Shown here: piece after piece, positions 48,154 to 57,188 of the stretch
Position numbering within the stretch: the first letter of the stretch is position 1
How the letters are laid out: every line of letters starts with the position of its first letter
Assembly (NCBI RefSeq): GCF_030409835.1
Contig: NZ_JAUFQO010000016.1
Span: 372,001 to 436,000, forward strand
Direction of reading: 5' to 3'
DNA length: 64,000 bases
From: Lutimonas halocynthiae
GTDB lineage: Bacteria > Bacteroidota > Bacteroidia > Flavobacteriales > Flavobacteriaceae
Notes under the pieces: generated by a model
The model's input: the letters and a program-made list of their open reading frames with translations, nothing else
Databases searched by the model: none
What the model was told of the DNA's origin: nothing
Program-made: the position numbers and the translations under genes

Positions 48154-51100
48154 TTATAGACTTATTATATTATCTGTAAAGTTTTCATCAGACCTTGTTC
48201 CATATGGATCTATAGCAATATACTTAGGTAGTTCTTTTACAATGATCTTAATGATTGTTTCTTCTTTATTAATAGTATTTGATTCATAATATAGAAGCGT
48301 ACTATCATCTTTCACAATAGAAGGATGTGCTGTAAATACTCCGATTTTAATGGGTTCATTTATAGCTATTTCCTTGATTTCTCCAGTATCCAATGTTTTA
48401 AAACGTTTTGCTTTGACTTTTGCAGTAATCTCATAAGTTCCATTCACTAATACTTTATAAGAACTATCTTCAATTCCTAAATCATAGGTAATCACTTTTT
48501 TAAACCAATCATCAATTAAAATATGTTGCTCTTGAGATGTTACTTTATAGAGCTCTTCTAAAAACTCAATAGAAGTGGCATCTAATTTATTTTTATTTCG
48601 GTGTTTGTCTGTTATGGTTTTCAAGACATAATTTACTTGCTTCTCTCCTATTAAATCTCTTAAGGCCAACATTACAGTTAAAGCCTTTCCATAAGAAATA
48701 TAGCCTTGACTTGTTACCTTATAAACGGGAGGTTCAAGTTCGTTTGCATAAGACCTTCCTGTAAAATAGCGCCTTCTAGAGTCTTCGTTCAATGTAAATA
48801 TTGCTCTTTTTCCGTACATCTTTTCTAGAACTACCGCTTCTGTATATTTTGCAAATCCTTCTATTAATAAAGAACCTCCAGCTACAGGTTTTGCAGATAA
48901 AGTATGGCCCCACCATTGATGTGCCACTTCATGAATCGTTCTTTTGGCCACTAAATTAAAAGTCTCTGGATTACTTTGGTCGGTCAAATACAATCTGTCT
49001 TCTACCATTGATATCATACCGGGATGTGCAAATCCACCAAAAGGCCAATGTGCAGGAATTTCTGCAATTCTGATATGACCAAAATTGTAGGCGCCAAAGT
49101 TTTCTTGACAATAATCTAAGGTTTGTTTTATGCTGTTTTCAACGTTATCAATATTAAAGTGATGCTTGGCATCATAATACTGTTCTATTGCAATTTCGTT
49201 ATGTATAGTCTTCTGAGTTTTATACTTCGCTGAAAAATAGGCGACTACTGGTAAAATTTTATCCTTGGATTTATAATGGTAATAATTTCTTTCATTTTCA
49301 GACCACGCTTTAATTAAGCTGCCAGAGCTTAATGCCGTTTGACCTTTTTCAGTAGAAATAATTGTTTCAAACCTGATTTTTTCATTTTTGACATCTTCCA
49401 TTAAGACATGCGCATCGGTATTATTCTCTTCTACTCTTTCGGGTAAACCTCTTTTTTGGCGTTCAAAACTATTTGTTATTTCTAATCCATTACCATAACC
49501 TAAAACAGGTTCAAAATTTCTATCACTTATATAGCTTCCGTTTTTAACAATCGAATTGTCTTCATCATAGCCTTTTAATGACTTCTCAAATTCATAGCTG
49601 AATTTCACAGAATCATTTGGCTGTAATGCTTTTTTGAACTGAAATAAATAAGTGCTAAAAAAGCTATCATGCGCTACCAAATCTGCATTTTCTATGGCTA
49701 TTTTTTCTAAAGAAATTCTTTCGTGAATAAAAACTTTTGACAGTGGTTTGTCACTTTTATTTTTCAATATATAATGGGCCTTTACCGTATATTTTCTTTC
49801 ATTTGGATAAAGTGCTACTTCTGTTTTTTTAGAGGTAGCAATCGGTCTTTCTAAGATTTCATATTGTTTAAATTTACGCTCATAGTTTTCTCTAAAATCC
49901 AAATCATCATTACTGGTTTCATAAACAGACAGGATGTTTACATTATAAAAAACCAGACTTCCTGCTCCAATAAATAATAGCATTAAAAATGTAAAGGCAA
50001 TTTTTTGCAACGCCGACCATCCATATTTTAGTTGTTTTAGTTTTGTTGAAAAAGGAGCAACTACGCCTCTATTCCAAATTTTAAACGAAACAATCACTAA
50101 TAACAATCCCAATGCAAACCAAAACAGAGCCAAGTGATCAAATAAAATTGAATCGTCACTGAATCCATTCATATTGTTATACGTTACTCTTGGCATAAAA
50201 CCAATACTTGTTAATGGATGTTCTAATCCTAACATGCCTGATTTCAAACTGAGAATAACGATTAAACCAAATATTCCCATTCCCATGTATTTATGTTGCA
50301 CCAGATTATTTACAAATAAGGCTATCATAGAGTAGACTACTAACTGAACTCCGTAATAATAAAATAATGAAGCATATAAACTAAATTCAAAGTTTGAATA
50401 GTTTAAACCTACTTGAAACAGCATACATATGATGATTCCAGTACTCATTAGAATTATGGGTAACAACAACAGGGCACTTAATTTTGATAAAAAGAAAACC
50501 CAATTCTTACCAGGTGTCGCATCAACAATACTATTGAAATTTAAATTGCGTTCTTTCCAAACGATTTCTGAACTATAGAACGTAATGAGGATCAAACTAA
50601 AAATTGATAGTGGATCGACAAATAAATCTAATAACTGATTAGTAAAAGGATAAACGCTCACACCATATTGACCTCCGCTAATAACAGTTGAATATAATTC
50701 TGAAAAGACAATAAATAACCACATTAATAAGACCGCAATAAAGGGCAGACTTCTAAAAACATTTTTCAACTCTATGCTTAATAAAGAAAAGAAGGCATAT
50801 CGTTGCGCTTTAAAATTATGCAATGCTTTGATTGGTTTGTAAGTCAATAATTGTTGTTCCTCTTTATTAGCTTGGGGTTCTTTTTTAACTTTTTTAGTGA
50901 TTTTCCTAAATGAAAACAGTTTATAGGTTACTAAAAGAAATCCAACAGAAACAAGCATCCAAATAATTCTATTCATTAGAAATATTCCTGAAAAAGAAAG
51001 CAATTGTGTATTCTTTTGAAAAGGTGTCCAAAACTGTGTTTGTTCAAAAAATGCGGCTATTCCAAATGGGTCTGCAATTGCTGCTATGACCATGCTTTCT

Positions 51101-51711
51101 GGAGAAGCCGGAACAGCTTGTGCCATTAATGGCGAATTTAAAAAGATAGAACTCACAAAATATAGCATATAAACAAACACGGCACTTACATAGGTTGCTG
51201 TACTATTTTTAGTTAGTGTACTTACAGAAAAAATAATTGTAGAACATATAAATATATTAGGAACAACAATGTATAGCCAAGGTTGCAAATAGGTCATGAA
51301 CTGAAAATCTGCGATTCTTGCTGTATCTAAATTAGAAGTAGTAATTCCCAAAAAATATCCAAAAAGAAAAGGCGAAAATGCAAGAACACTAAAAATGAAT
51401 GTTCCTATAAAACGACTCCAGAAATAGTGACTCTTTTTAATTGAAGAACTATAGATTAAACCCTCCAGATCATATTGTTTGTCTCTAAGCATAGCGCTTA
51501 TGGCAAAAAACATGGTTATAAATACACTTGCCAGCGTAAGGATATTTGTATAAAAATATACTTGATATACAGCGTTAAAGTTAACACCTGCAGGTGCAAA
51601 ACCTTGTCTGCCTATAAATACGCCTAATGCTAAAAACAAAAGGGCGAATATGGGAAAAGCGCGTTGTTTTAATTGATAATAAACTTCAAATTGGATTAAT
51701 TTTTTAAACAT
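48154..51711 (-). CDS. ABC-2 type permease fused to M1 aminopeptidase
   Basis: 1185 residues. The first 580 residues hold about twelve transmembrane helices of ABC-2 permease type in two blocks (FPIFALLFLALGVFIGRQGF at the start; FRSLPFIAVLLMWLFIVFSE in the second). After residue 600 a soluble M1 metallopeptidase follows, with the zinc site HEVAHQWWGH at about 927 and the third ligand in LLIEGFAKYTEA. This permease/M1 architecture is known in Bacteroidota and some Proteobacteria, always next to an ABC ATPase. The peptidase should lie outside the membrane, so the complex may process and transport a peptide. It follows the ATPase gene by three bases. Confidence 0.93.
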   Translation of the reverse strand: MFKKLIQFEVYYQLKQRAFPIFALLFLALGVFIGRQGFAPAGVNFNAVYQVYFYTNILTLASVFITMFFAISAMLRDKQYDLEGLIYSSSIKKSHYFWSRFIGTFIFSVLAFSPFLFGYFLGITTSNLDTARIADFQFMTYLQPWLYIVVPNIFICSTIIFSVSTLTKNSTATYVSAVFVYMLYFVSSIFLNSPLMAQAVPASPESMVIAAIADPFGIAAFFEQTQFWTPFQKNTQLLSFSGIFLMNRIIWMLVSVGFLLVTYKLFSFRKITKKVKKEPQANKEEQQLLTYKPIKALHNFKAQRYAFFSLLSIELKNVFRSLPFIAVLLMWLFIVFSELYSTVISGGQYGVSVYPFTNQLLDLFVDPLSIFSLILITFYSSEIVWKERNLNFNSIVDATPGKNWVFFLSKLSALLLLPIILMSTGIIICMLFQVGLNYSNFEFSLYASLFYYYGVQLVVYSMIALFVNNLVQHKYMGMGIFGLIVILSLKSGMLGLEHPLTSIGFMPRVTYNNMNGFSDDSILFDHLALFWFALGLLLVIVSFKIWNRGVVAPFSTKLKQLKYGWSALQKIAFTFLMLLFIGAGSLVFYNVNILSVYETSNDDLDFRENYERKFKQYEILERPIATSKKTEVALYPNERKYTVKAHYILKNKSDKPLSKVFIHERISLEKIAIENADLVAHDSFFSTYLFQFKKALQPNDSVKFSYEFEKSLKGYDEDNSIVKNGSYISDRNFEPVLGYGNGLEITNSFERQKRGLPERVEENNTDAHVLMEDVKNEKIRFETIISTEKGQTALSSGSLIKAWSENERNYYHYKSKDKILPVVAYFSAKYKTQKTIHNEIAIEQYYDAKHHFNIDNVENSIKQTLDYCQENFGAYNFGHIRIAEIPAHWPFGGFAHPGMISMVEDRLYLTDQSNPETFNLVAKRTIHEVAHQWWGHTLSAKPVAGGSLLIEGFAKYTEAVVLEKMYGKRAIFTLNEDSRRRYFTGRSYANELEPPVYKVTSQGYISYGKALTVMLALRDLIGEKQVNYVLKTITDKHRNKNKLDATSIEFLEELYKVTSQEQHILIDDWFKKVITYDLGIEDSSYKVLVNGTYEITAKVKAKRFKTLDTGEIKEIAINEPIKIGVFTAHPSIVKDDSTLLYYESNTINKEETIIKIIVKELPKYIAIDPYGTRSDENFTDNIISL

Positions 51712-51714
51712 AAT

Positions 51715-52602
51715 TTATGCTTTTTGTATTACTTGATTAAACAATGTTGTGAAGTAATAATCTTCTAAATTTGGTGTTATCATTTCAAAACCTGCCTCAG
51801 GTTTGTTATCAGAAAGGACCCTGATTTGCGTTTCGCCAGAAACCAGCTTTGTGGAGATTACATCAAAGGTTTTTTTATAAACATCAAGATTTGCTTTAGG
51901 AATAATCTTTGTCCAAATTTTCCCTTCGATGCTTGCAACCAGTTCTCTTGGATTTCCTTCTGAAATGATTTCACCATGAGCAAGTATTGCCATTTTAGGA
52001 CATAAATTTTTTACATCTTCTACTATATGAGTAGATAGAATAACAATGACGTTCTCCCCTATTTCACTGAGTAAATTTAGAAAGCGGTTACTCTCTTCTG
52101 GGTCTAAGCCAGCTGTAGGTTCATCTACAATAATCAATTGTGGATTGGCCAAAAGGGCTTGAGCAATGCCAAAACGTTGACGCATTCCACCAGAAAAAGT
52201 ATAGACAGATTTTTTTCTATGTTGGTACAGGTTTACCTGTTGTAATAAAGCATTCACTTGATTCTTGCGCTCCTTTTTATCTAGAATACCTTTAAGAATG
52301 GCTAAATGATTGAGTAACTTTTCTGCCGAAATTTTTGGATAGACCCCAAATTCCTGAGGTAAATAGCCCAAATTCTCCCTGACATATTGAGGATTCGAGA
52401 TAATATCAACATCGTTAAATATAATGCTGCCTTCACTCGGTTCTTGCAAGGAGGCAATGGTGCGCATTAAAGAAGATTTTCCTGCTCCGTTAGCTCCCAA
52501 TAAGCCAAACATACCGTTTGTAATTTTTATAGATATACCATCAATAGCTTTTACGCCATTGGGATAGGTTTTACTTAGATTTTTAATTTGTAAAGTGTTC
52601 AT
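51715..52602 (-). CDS. ABC transporter ATP-binding protein
   Basis: 295 residues. Walker A GANGAGKS (36-43), Q-loop LPQEFG, signature TFSGGMRQRFG, Walker B LIIVDEPTAGLDPEE and the switch His in ILSTHIVED are all intact. The C-terminal 60 residues resemble the Bcr/NosF-type regulatory tail. It should drive the permease-M1 fusion encoded immediately downstream. It lies 21 bases after a possible 31-codon small ORF and is divergent from the LytS/LytTR system, which probably controls it. Confidence 0.95.
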   Translation of the reverse strand: MNTLQIKNLSKTYPNGVKAIDGISIKITNGMFGLLGANGAGKSSLMRTIASLQEPSEGSIIFNDVDIISNPQYVRENLGYLPQEFGVYPKISAEKLLNHLAILKGILDKKERKNQVNALLQQVNLYQHRKKSVYTFSGGMRQRFGIAQALLANPQLIIVDEPTAGLDPEESNRFLNLLSEIGENVIVILSTHIVEDVKNLCPKMAILAHGEIISEGNPRELVASIEGKIWTKIIPKANLDVYKKTFDVISTKLVSGETQIRVLSDNKPEAGFEMITPNLEDYYFTTLFNQVIQKA

Positions 52603-52623
52603 ATAGATTGGTTTATTTTATGT

Positions 52624-52719
52624 TTAATTGACATTATTAAAACGTCTTCTGATATTCCATTTATAACCCATTGTGTTTTGATTTGTGCGTGTATTCATAT
52701 TGCTATATATAGTTTTCAT
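52624..52719 (-). CDS. Possible 31-aa leader or peptide gene before the ABC transporter
   Basis: ATG 52719 to TAA 52624-52626 encodes MKTIYSNMNTRTNQNTMGYK followed by WNIRRRFNNVN. It is the first frame after the -7 box at 52743-52750 and ends 21 bases before the ATPase start. It is basic and polar with no signal or helix. It could be a leader peptide, a substrate of the peptidase-transporter, or chance; a 31-codon frame is not significant on its own. Confidence 0.3.
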   Translation of the reverse strand: MKTIYSNMNTRTNQNTMGYKWNIRRRFNNVN

Positions 52720-52742
52720 AATGATTATTTTAATGTTCGAGA

Positions 52743-52750
52743 CAAACATA
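52743..52750 (-). promoter_or_regulatory. -7 element of the ABC/M1 operon
   Basis: TATGTTTG on the minus strand matches TAnnTTTG, 23 bases before the small ORF and 140 before the ATPase start. No TTG at -33; an activator such as the adjacent LytTR regulator could act here. Confidence 0.5.
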
Positions 52751-52889
52751 TGGGCATTGTTTAGGCTATCGAATTATTAATGACAAAGAGGATATAAATG
52801 AGCTTACATGATCTTATAATCAGGCTCAATTGAGTTCATGCAGAAAAAGTGCTGGTTCATGTCAATTATCATAGTGTCTGCCAATTTAG

Positions 52890-52920
52890 TTGCCCAGAAC
52901 AGATAACATATTTACTTTTG
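52890..52920 (+). promoter_or_regulatory. Promoter of the LytS/LytTR operon
   Basis: TTG (52890-52892), a 20-base spacer and TACTTTTG (52913-52920) form a full consensus promoter. The box ends four bases before the ATG at 52925, so the mRNA is probably leaderless or nearly so. Confidence 0.7.
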
Positions 52921-52924
52921 ACCT

Positions 52925-54049
52925 ATGATTCAGTTTTTGAAAAAATACAAAGCGTTTTTTATTGGATTAATTATAGTACCAATAATAGCTGTACTAGAAT
53001 ATATTGGGGTTTTCATTATTCCAGAAAATGGGCAATTAGAAGTCTTCTTCGTTATTATTTTTTGGTGGTTATTAATTTCATTACCAATACATAACTGGAA
53101 ATATTTGAGACGGTATAAAAAATCCTTTTTAAGAATTTCATCTCTATTGCTGTTATTCCTTACAGCGCTATTTATAGATGGCTTAATGGATATACCAGAC
53201 AATCCAATAACATTTGTCCTTTTAATGGGATTCTGGCTTGGCTCTGTTTATGTTTTGATTCCTTCGTTTATTAAAAAATATTGGAAATTGATTCTAATTA
53301 TTTATGGACCACTATTTTTATATTTCCTTTATTTAAGATTGTTTTCTGGTGATGTAGAAGCCTATTTAGAAATTAAACAAGATTTTCCTTTTTTCATATT
53401 CTTTTTACCGATTCCAGTACTATTTCTTGTTTGGGTCTTTGAACAATGGAAATGGATACAAAACCTGAAGGCAGAAAAATCAAAGTCAGAATTAGAAATG
53501 CTGCAGGCACAAATTAATCCACATTTCTTTTTTAATACATTGAATAATCTTTATGCCTTGACCATTAAACATTCGGATAAAGCACCAGAAGTCATTTTAA
53601 AATTATCCGAAATGATGCGCTATACTATTTATGAAGGAAAAAAAGATTTTGTTCCTATTAAGGACGAGATTGAATACCTTTCCAACTATATTGAATTGCA
53701 CAAAATAAGGTATCGCAATAAAGTTGATATCCAGTTTAATCATGATATTGAGAGCAACATTGAAATTGCTCCACTGTTATTTATCATTTTTTTAGAAAAT
53801 GCTTTTAAACACGGTCTTGAAAAAAATCATGAAACGGGTTATATTCACATGAATTTAGAAGGTAACACTCAGCAAATTCATTTTAAAATTGAAAATAATT
53901 TTGAGTTGGAGAAAGAAGATGACACAACTGGTATCGGCTTGACTAATTTAAAAAGGCGCTTGGAATTGACCTACCCAAATAAGTATGAATTGAAGATAAC
54001 AACCGAGAATAAAGTATATGTTGCCGACCTTAAAATTAAGCTAATATGA
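52925..54049 (+). CDS. LytS-type sensor histidine kinase
   Basis: 374 residues with four to six transmembrane helices in the first 170 residues (FFIGLIIVPIIAVLEYIGVF, ISSLLLLFLTALFIDGL, FPFFIFFLPIPVLFLVWVF). The His-kinase domain begins EMLQAQINPHFFFNTLNNLY (phospho-His in NPHF) and ends with an ATP-binding lid GIGLTNLKRRLELTYP. There is no extracytoplasmic sensor domain, as in intramembrane-sensing kinases that watch an ABC transporter. It overlaps the response regulator gene by four bases. Confidence 0.93.
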   Translation: MIQFLKKYKAFFIGLIIVPIIAVLEYIGVFIIPENGQLEVFFVIIFWWLLISLPIHNWKYLRRYKKSFLRISSLLLLFLTALFIDGLMDIPDNPITFVLLMGFWLGSVYVLIPSFIKKYWKLILIIYGPLFLYFLYLRLFSGDVEAYLEIKQDFPFFIFFLPIPVLFLVWVFEQWKWIQNLKAEKSKSELEMLQAQINPHFFFNTLNNLYALTIKHSDKAPEVILKLSEMMRYTIYEGKKDFVPIKDEIEYLSNYIELHKIRYRNKVDIQFNHDIESNIEIAPLLFIIFLENAFKHGLEKNHETGYIHMNLEGNTQQIHFKIENNFELEKEDDTTGIGLTNLKRRLELTYPNKYELKITTENKVYVADLKIKLI

Positions 54050-54750
54050 TGAAGTATATTATTGTTGATGATGAGCCTTTGGCACATGATGTTATAGAAT
54101 CCTTCTGTGAATTATTGCCCCATTTAAGTTTAGAAAAACACTGTTATAATGCTATGGAAGCGATGCAGTATTTGAATAACAATACAGTAGATTTCATGTT
54201 TTTGGATATCAATATGCCAAAGCTAACGGGCTTTGACTTTTTAAGGACGCTTACGAATCCGCCTAAAATTATTGTGACCACTGCCTATAAAGAATTTGCT
54301 TTGGAAGGCTATGAACTTAACGTTTCAGATTATATATTAAAACCTTTTAGTTTTGATCGTTTAGTGAAAGCGATAAATAAAGCCATTAGCGAGGTGCCAA
54401 AAAATGTACATACTACAATTGCCCCAGACTCAAGTGAGGTTCCTTCAAGATTATTTTTAAAGGGTGATAAAAAATACCATCAAATTCATTTGGATGACAT
54501 CTTATATATAGAAGCCTATGGTAATTATTCTAAGGTATATCTAAAAGATGAAATGATTGTGAGTCATGAGAAAATATCTCATTTTGAAGAGCTGTTAAAT
54601 GCCTCTAACTTTTTGCGCGTTCACAAATCATTTATTGTGGCCATTAACAAGATCAAATTTATAGAAGGTAACCGAATTTTAATAAATGACCATAAAATAC
54701 CAATTGGTCAAACATATAAAAGCAATATTAATAAGCTTTATAACAGCTAA
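54046..54750 (+). CDS. LytTR family response regulator
   Basis: 234 residues. The receiver domain (1-120) has IIVDDEPLAHDV, the phosphoacceptor Asp54 in FMFLDINMPKL, Thr in VTTAYKEFA and Lys in YILKPFSFDRL. The C-terminal LytTR DNA-binding domain (about 135-232) has DILYIEAYGNYSKVYLKDEM, FLRVHKSFIVAINKI and IPIGQTYKSNI. It is the partner of the kinase and most likely controls the divergent ABC/M1 operon. Confidence 0.95.
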   Translation: MMKYIIVDDEPLAHDVIESFCELLPHLSLEKHCYNAMEAMQYLNNNTVDFMFLDINMPKLTGFDFLRTLTNPPKIIVTTAYKEFALEGYELNVSDYILKPFSFDRLVKAINKAISEVPKNVHTTIAPDSSEVPSRLFLKGDKKYHQIHLDDILYIEAYGNYSKVYLKDEMIVSHEKISHFEELLNASNFLRVHKSFIVAINKIKFIEGNRILINDHKIPIGQTYKSNINKLYNS

Positions 54751-54829
54751 TTATAGCTTCATCTACGGTCTGCCTCACTCCTACAGATAAAAAGATCACC
54801 TGTACAGTATATGGTCTTTCTAAAATAAA

Positions 54830-54856
54830 AAAACCATCTATTTAGATGGTTTTTAA
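54830..54856. terminator. Bidirectional terminator
   Basis: AAAACCATCT-ATTT-AGATGGTTTT is a 10-bp perfect hairpin flanked by A-tracts and T-tracts, usable by the LytTR operon from the left and the cold-shock gene from the right. Confidence 0.85.
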
Positions 54857-54874
54857 AATTGCTAAATGCCTTAT

Positions 54875-55066
54875 TTAAGCTAAACTTACTTTTACCGCAC
54901 TTAATCCTTTCTCGCCTTGTTCAACATCAAATGTTACATTGTCGTTTTCTTTTATTTGATCAATAAGGTTTGATGTATGCACAAAAATTTCTTCATCAGA
55001 GTCTTTAACCGCTATAAATCCAAATCCTTTTGCGTTATTGAAAAATTTCACTGTACCTTCTTTCAT
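54875..55066 (-). CDS. Cold-shock protein (CspA family)
   Basis: 63 residues from the ATG at 55066 (MKEGTVKFFNNAKGFGFIAV, the usual start). Longer in-frame starts up to 55117 would add a tail without homology. RNP1 KGFGFI and RNP2 IFVHTSNL are intact. It binds single-stranded RNA and melts structure in the cold. It lies 86 bases after the desaturase gene on the same strand, so a joint cold-response transcript is possible. Confidence 0.93.
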   Translation of the reverse strand: MKEGTVKFFNNAKGFGFIAVKDSDEEIFVHTSNLIDQIKENDNVTFDVEQGEKGLSAVKVSLA

Positions 55067-55152
55067 AATAGTATCTTTATTAGTATTCATTAATTTATTA
55101 AAAAACTGTTTTATCATTATTCTATATTTTAATTTATTCTCGAATTCATCTT

Positions 55153-56250
55153 TTATATAATACTTGCTTTTGGTTTTTCCCCTAATAAACGGAGCATCTT
55201 CATGTGATCTAAAATGGCATGAAAAATTGATTTTTTAACATGATATGGCATACCAAATTCTTGTGCTGTATCTGACACTATTTTTGTTAGTTTTTTATAG
55301 TGTACGTGACATACATCTGGCAGTACATGATGCTCTACCTGGTAATTCAGGCCACCAATAAGCCAAAATAACAGGTTGCTTTTTGGTGAAAAGTTACTGG
55401 TGGTAGCAAATTGATGTCCATACCAATCATCGTCCATAACACCCATTTTATTGGGAAGCGGAAACTTGTTAGTCGGCATAATATGTGCAATTTGAAAAAC
55501 AATACTCACTAAGATTCCAGTCACAAAATGCATGCATAAAAATGCCAATAAAATAAGCCACCAAGCTTGTGGCAACATAATCATAGGCAATATGAGTGCA
55601 TATGAATAATACAAAATTTTCCAAGCTGTCATGCTCATTAGTGCTTTGTTGTATTCATTTTTCTTATCTAAAAACCCCATGGATTTAAAGCGTTTTAAAC
55701 GCACAAAATCTTTACTGGTAATCCAAAATAGCGTCGATATCGCATAGATAAACCATATATAAATATGTTGAAACCGTTGTATTGAATTGTGTTCAGCATT
55801 TGGGGAAAATCTTAGAAAAAATGGGGTATTAATATCATCATCTGCATGATCTATATTGGTATAGGTATGGTGCAATACATTGTGTTGTATTTTCCAAACC
55901 CTTGCATTGGCTCCAATAAGATTTAAGGTATAGCCTAAGAGTGTGTTTATTTTCTTGTTTCTTGAATACGAACCGTGTATGGCATCATGCATAACGCTCA
56001 TGCCGATTCCTGCCATTCCCAATCCACTTAATATATACAGTAAAAAAAGAGACCAAACGGTTGTCGCCATTCCTGAAGCGAGCAGAATTAATGGTAAAAA
56101 AAATAAGGCCAACATAAATACAGTTTTAACAACCATAGTTGAATTGGCATTTCGACTTTTGTTGTTGGTCTTAAAATATGTATTTACCCTGCTTCTTAAT
56201 GTTTTTGAAAAGTTGGAATTTATGTCTCTTGAAAATTTTAGATTTTCGAT
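55153..56250 (-). CDS. Membrane fatty-acid desaturase (acyl-CoA/acyl-lipid type), start codon ATC or lost
   Basis: Histidine boxes HDAIH, HNVLHH and QVEHH with four membrane segments define the front-end/acyl desaturase family. The first ATG (56136) gives 327 residues, but the frame stays open for 38 codons more. These encode IENLKFSRDINSNFSKTLRS followed by RVNTYFKTNNKSRNANST, which looks like the conserved N-terminus of full-length relatives (about 365 residues). No ATG, GTG or TTG exists there; the extension can only begin at ATC 56250 or ATA 56265, before a stop. Either a rare ATC start is used or the start was mutated and a short form is made. It would introduce a double bond for membrane fluidity and sits beside a cold-shock gene. 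Confidence 0.85.
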   Translation of the reverse strand: MENLKFSRDINSNFSKTLRSRVNTYFKTNNKSRNANSTMVVKTVFMLALFFLPLILLASGMATTVWSLFLLYILSGLGMAGIGMSVMHDAIHGSYSRNKKINTLLGYTLNLIGANARVWKIQHNVLHHTYTNIDHADDDINTPFFLRFSPNAEHNSIQRFQHIYIWFIYAISTLFWITSKDFVRLKRFKSMGFLDKKNEYNKALMSMTAWKILYYSYALILPMIMLPQAWWLILLAFLCMHFVTGILVSIVFQIAHIMPTNKFPLPNKMGVMDDDWYGHQFATTSNFSPKSNLLFWLIGGLNYQVEHHVLPDVCHVHYKKLTKIVSDTAQEFGMPYHVKKSIFHAILDHMKMLRLLGEKPKASII

Positions 56251-56461
56251 GTTATTATTTTTTATTTATTCTTGCTACTTCAATAACCCTATGATTTCAA
56301 CTAAGAGATTTTTGTACAATTCTTAACTAAATAATAATGCATAGAAGCTTTTTGACGAATTAGACCTATTGGACTAATGCATGTCTATAAAAAAAATGAA
56401 GAAAGCGAAAGGCTGATTAAAGTTGTAAGAAATTAAAAAAGAAAGCCGTCTAAATAATTTA

Positions 56462-56493
56462 CCCCACAAAGGTACACTAAATTAGTGTGGGCC
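56462..56493. repeat. Inverted repeat in a gene-free stretch
   Basis: CCCACA (56463-56468) pairs with TGTGGG (56486-56491), and inside it ACACTAA-A-TTAGTGT (56474-56488) is itself palindromic. The stretch 56266-56660 has no reading frame I trust. This may be a protein-binding site or a weak RNA hairpin. Confidence 0.3.
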
Positions 56494-56663
56494 TTTCTAA
56501 TAATGTGTTAAATAATTGATAATCAATTTCATACTGTTTGCAGGCCTTCCCATCCAATACTACAGTCATTTTTGAGCAATAGTGTTACAAGAGATGAAAT
56601 TTAACAAGAGATAATCCGATATATTTCAAACGGCTATTAGAAGAAATTCAAGTAAACAACTAA

Positions 56664-56707
56664 AAAAAGGAGCTTATATTTAAATAATATAAACTCCTTT
56701 TTTTTAT
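56664..56707. terminator. Terminator of the FKBP genes
   Basis: A run of A, GGAG, a mismatch, TTATATT, a loop, AATATAA, CTCC and a T-run pair over about 18 positions. On the minus strand the hairpin lies 19 bases after the stop codon of the last FKBP gene and ends in seven T. Confidence 0.8.
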
Positions 56708-56725
56708 TAAATTGAATTCTTAATA

Positions 56726-57184
56726 CTAATTTATCGAAATTAAATTTACTTCAAAAACCAGCACTGATCCACCGGGAATACCATTATAGTCACAGCTTCC
56801 ATAGGCTAGATGAGCTGGGATGAGCAATAAGCCGCTACCACCTTCTTTAAAATATTGAATACCTTCTGTCCAACCCGGAATTACACGATTTAAATCAAAT
56901 GAGATACCATCTTCATCACTTTGATCAAAAATATCACCATTAGTGAAAGTTCCTTTGTAAGCTACTGTTACATTAGAATTTTGGGTTGGTTGAGCCCCTG
57001 TTCCTGGTTCATCAATAACATAAAACAATCCTGAGCCAGACTCAGAGGCATCTAAATTATTAAAATCTATAAATTCAATTATTTCCTCTTCATTTTCTGC
57101 TCTATAATCCTTATCTAAACAATTTTCGTCATCATTACACGATATAAAAAGAAGAACAAAAAAGGCAATAAAAAATGGTTTCAT
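56726..57184 (-). CDS. FKBP-type peptidyl-prolyl isomerase lipoprotein (one domain)
   Basis: 152 residues. Signal MKPFFIAFFVLLFISC (Cys16) is followed by an acidic NDDE and a helix, then one FKBP domain (about 50-152: GSGLFYVIDEPGTG, VAYKGTFTNGDIFDQS, VIPGWTEGIQYFKEGGSGLL, IPAHLAYGS, GSVLVFEVNLISI). The proline-isomerase active-site residues Tyr, Phe, Asp, Trp and the final Phe are all present. It should aid folding of exported proteins. Its first 64 bases (with leader) are identical to those of the upstream two-domain paralog. Confidence 0.92.
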   Translation of the reverse strand: MKPFFIAFFVLLFISCNDDENCLDKDYRAENEEEIIEFIDFNNLDASESGSGLFYVIDEPGTGAQPTQNSNVTVAYKGTFTNGDIFDQSDEDGISFDLNRVIPGWTEGIQYFKEGGSGLLLIPAHLAYGSCDYNGIPGGSVLVFEVNLISIN

Positions 57185-57188
57185 ATTT
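57125..57188. repeat. 64-base duplicated segment, copy 1
   Basis: Identical base by base to 58100-58163. It covers the start codon, the signal peptide codons and a few leader bases of the one-domain FKBP gene. Such identity in an otherwise diverged pair points to recent duplication or gene conversion. Confidence 0.9.

Noticed and set aside
55943-56326. Plus-strand 127-codon frame opposite the desaturase
   Set aside because: It is fully antisense to the conserved desaturase N-terminus, including the part before the first ATG.
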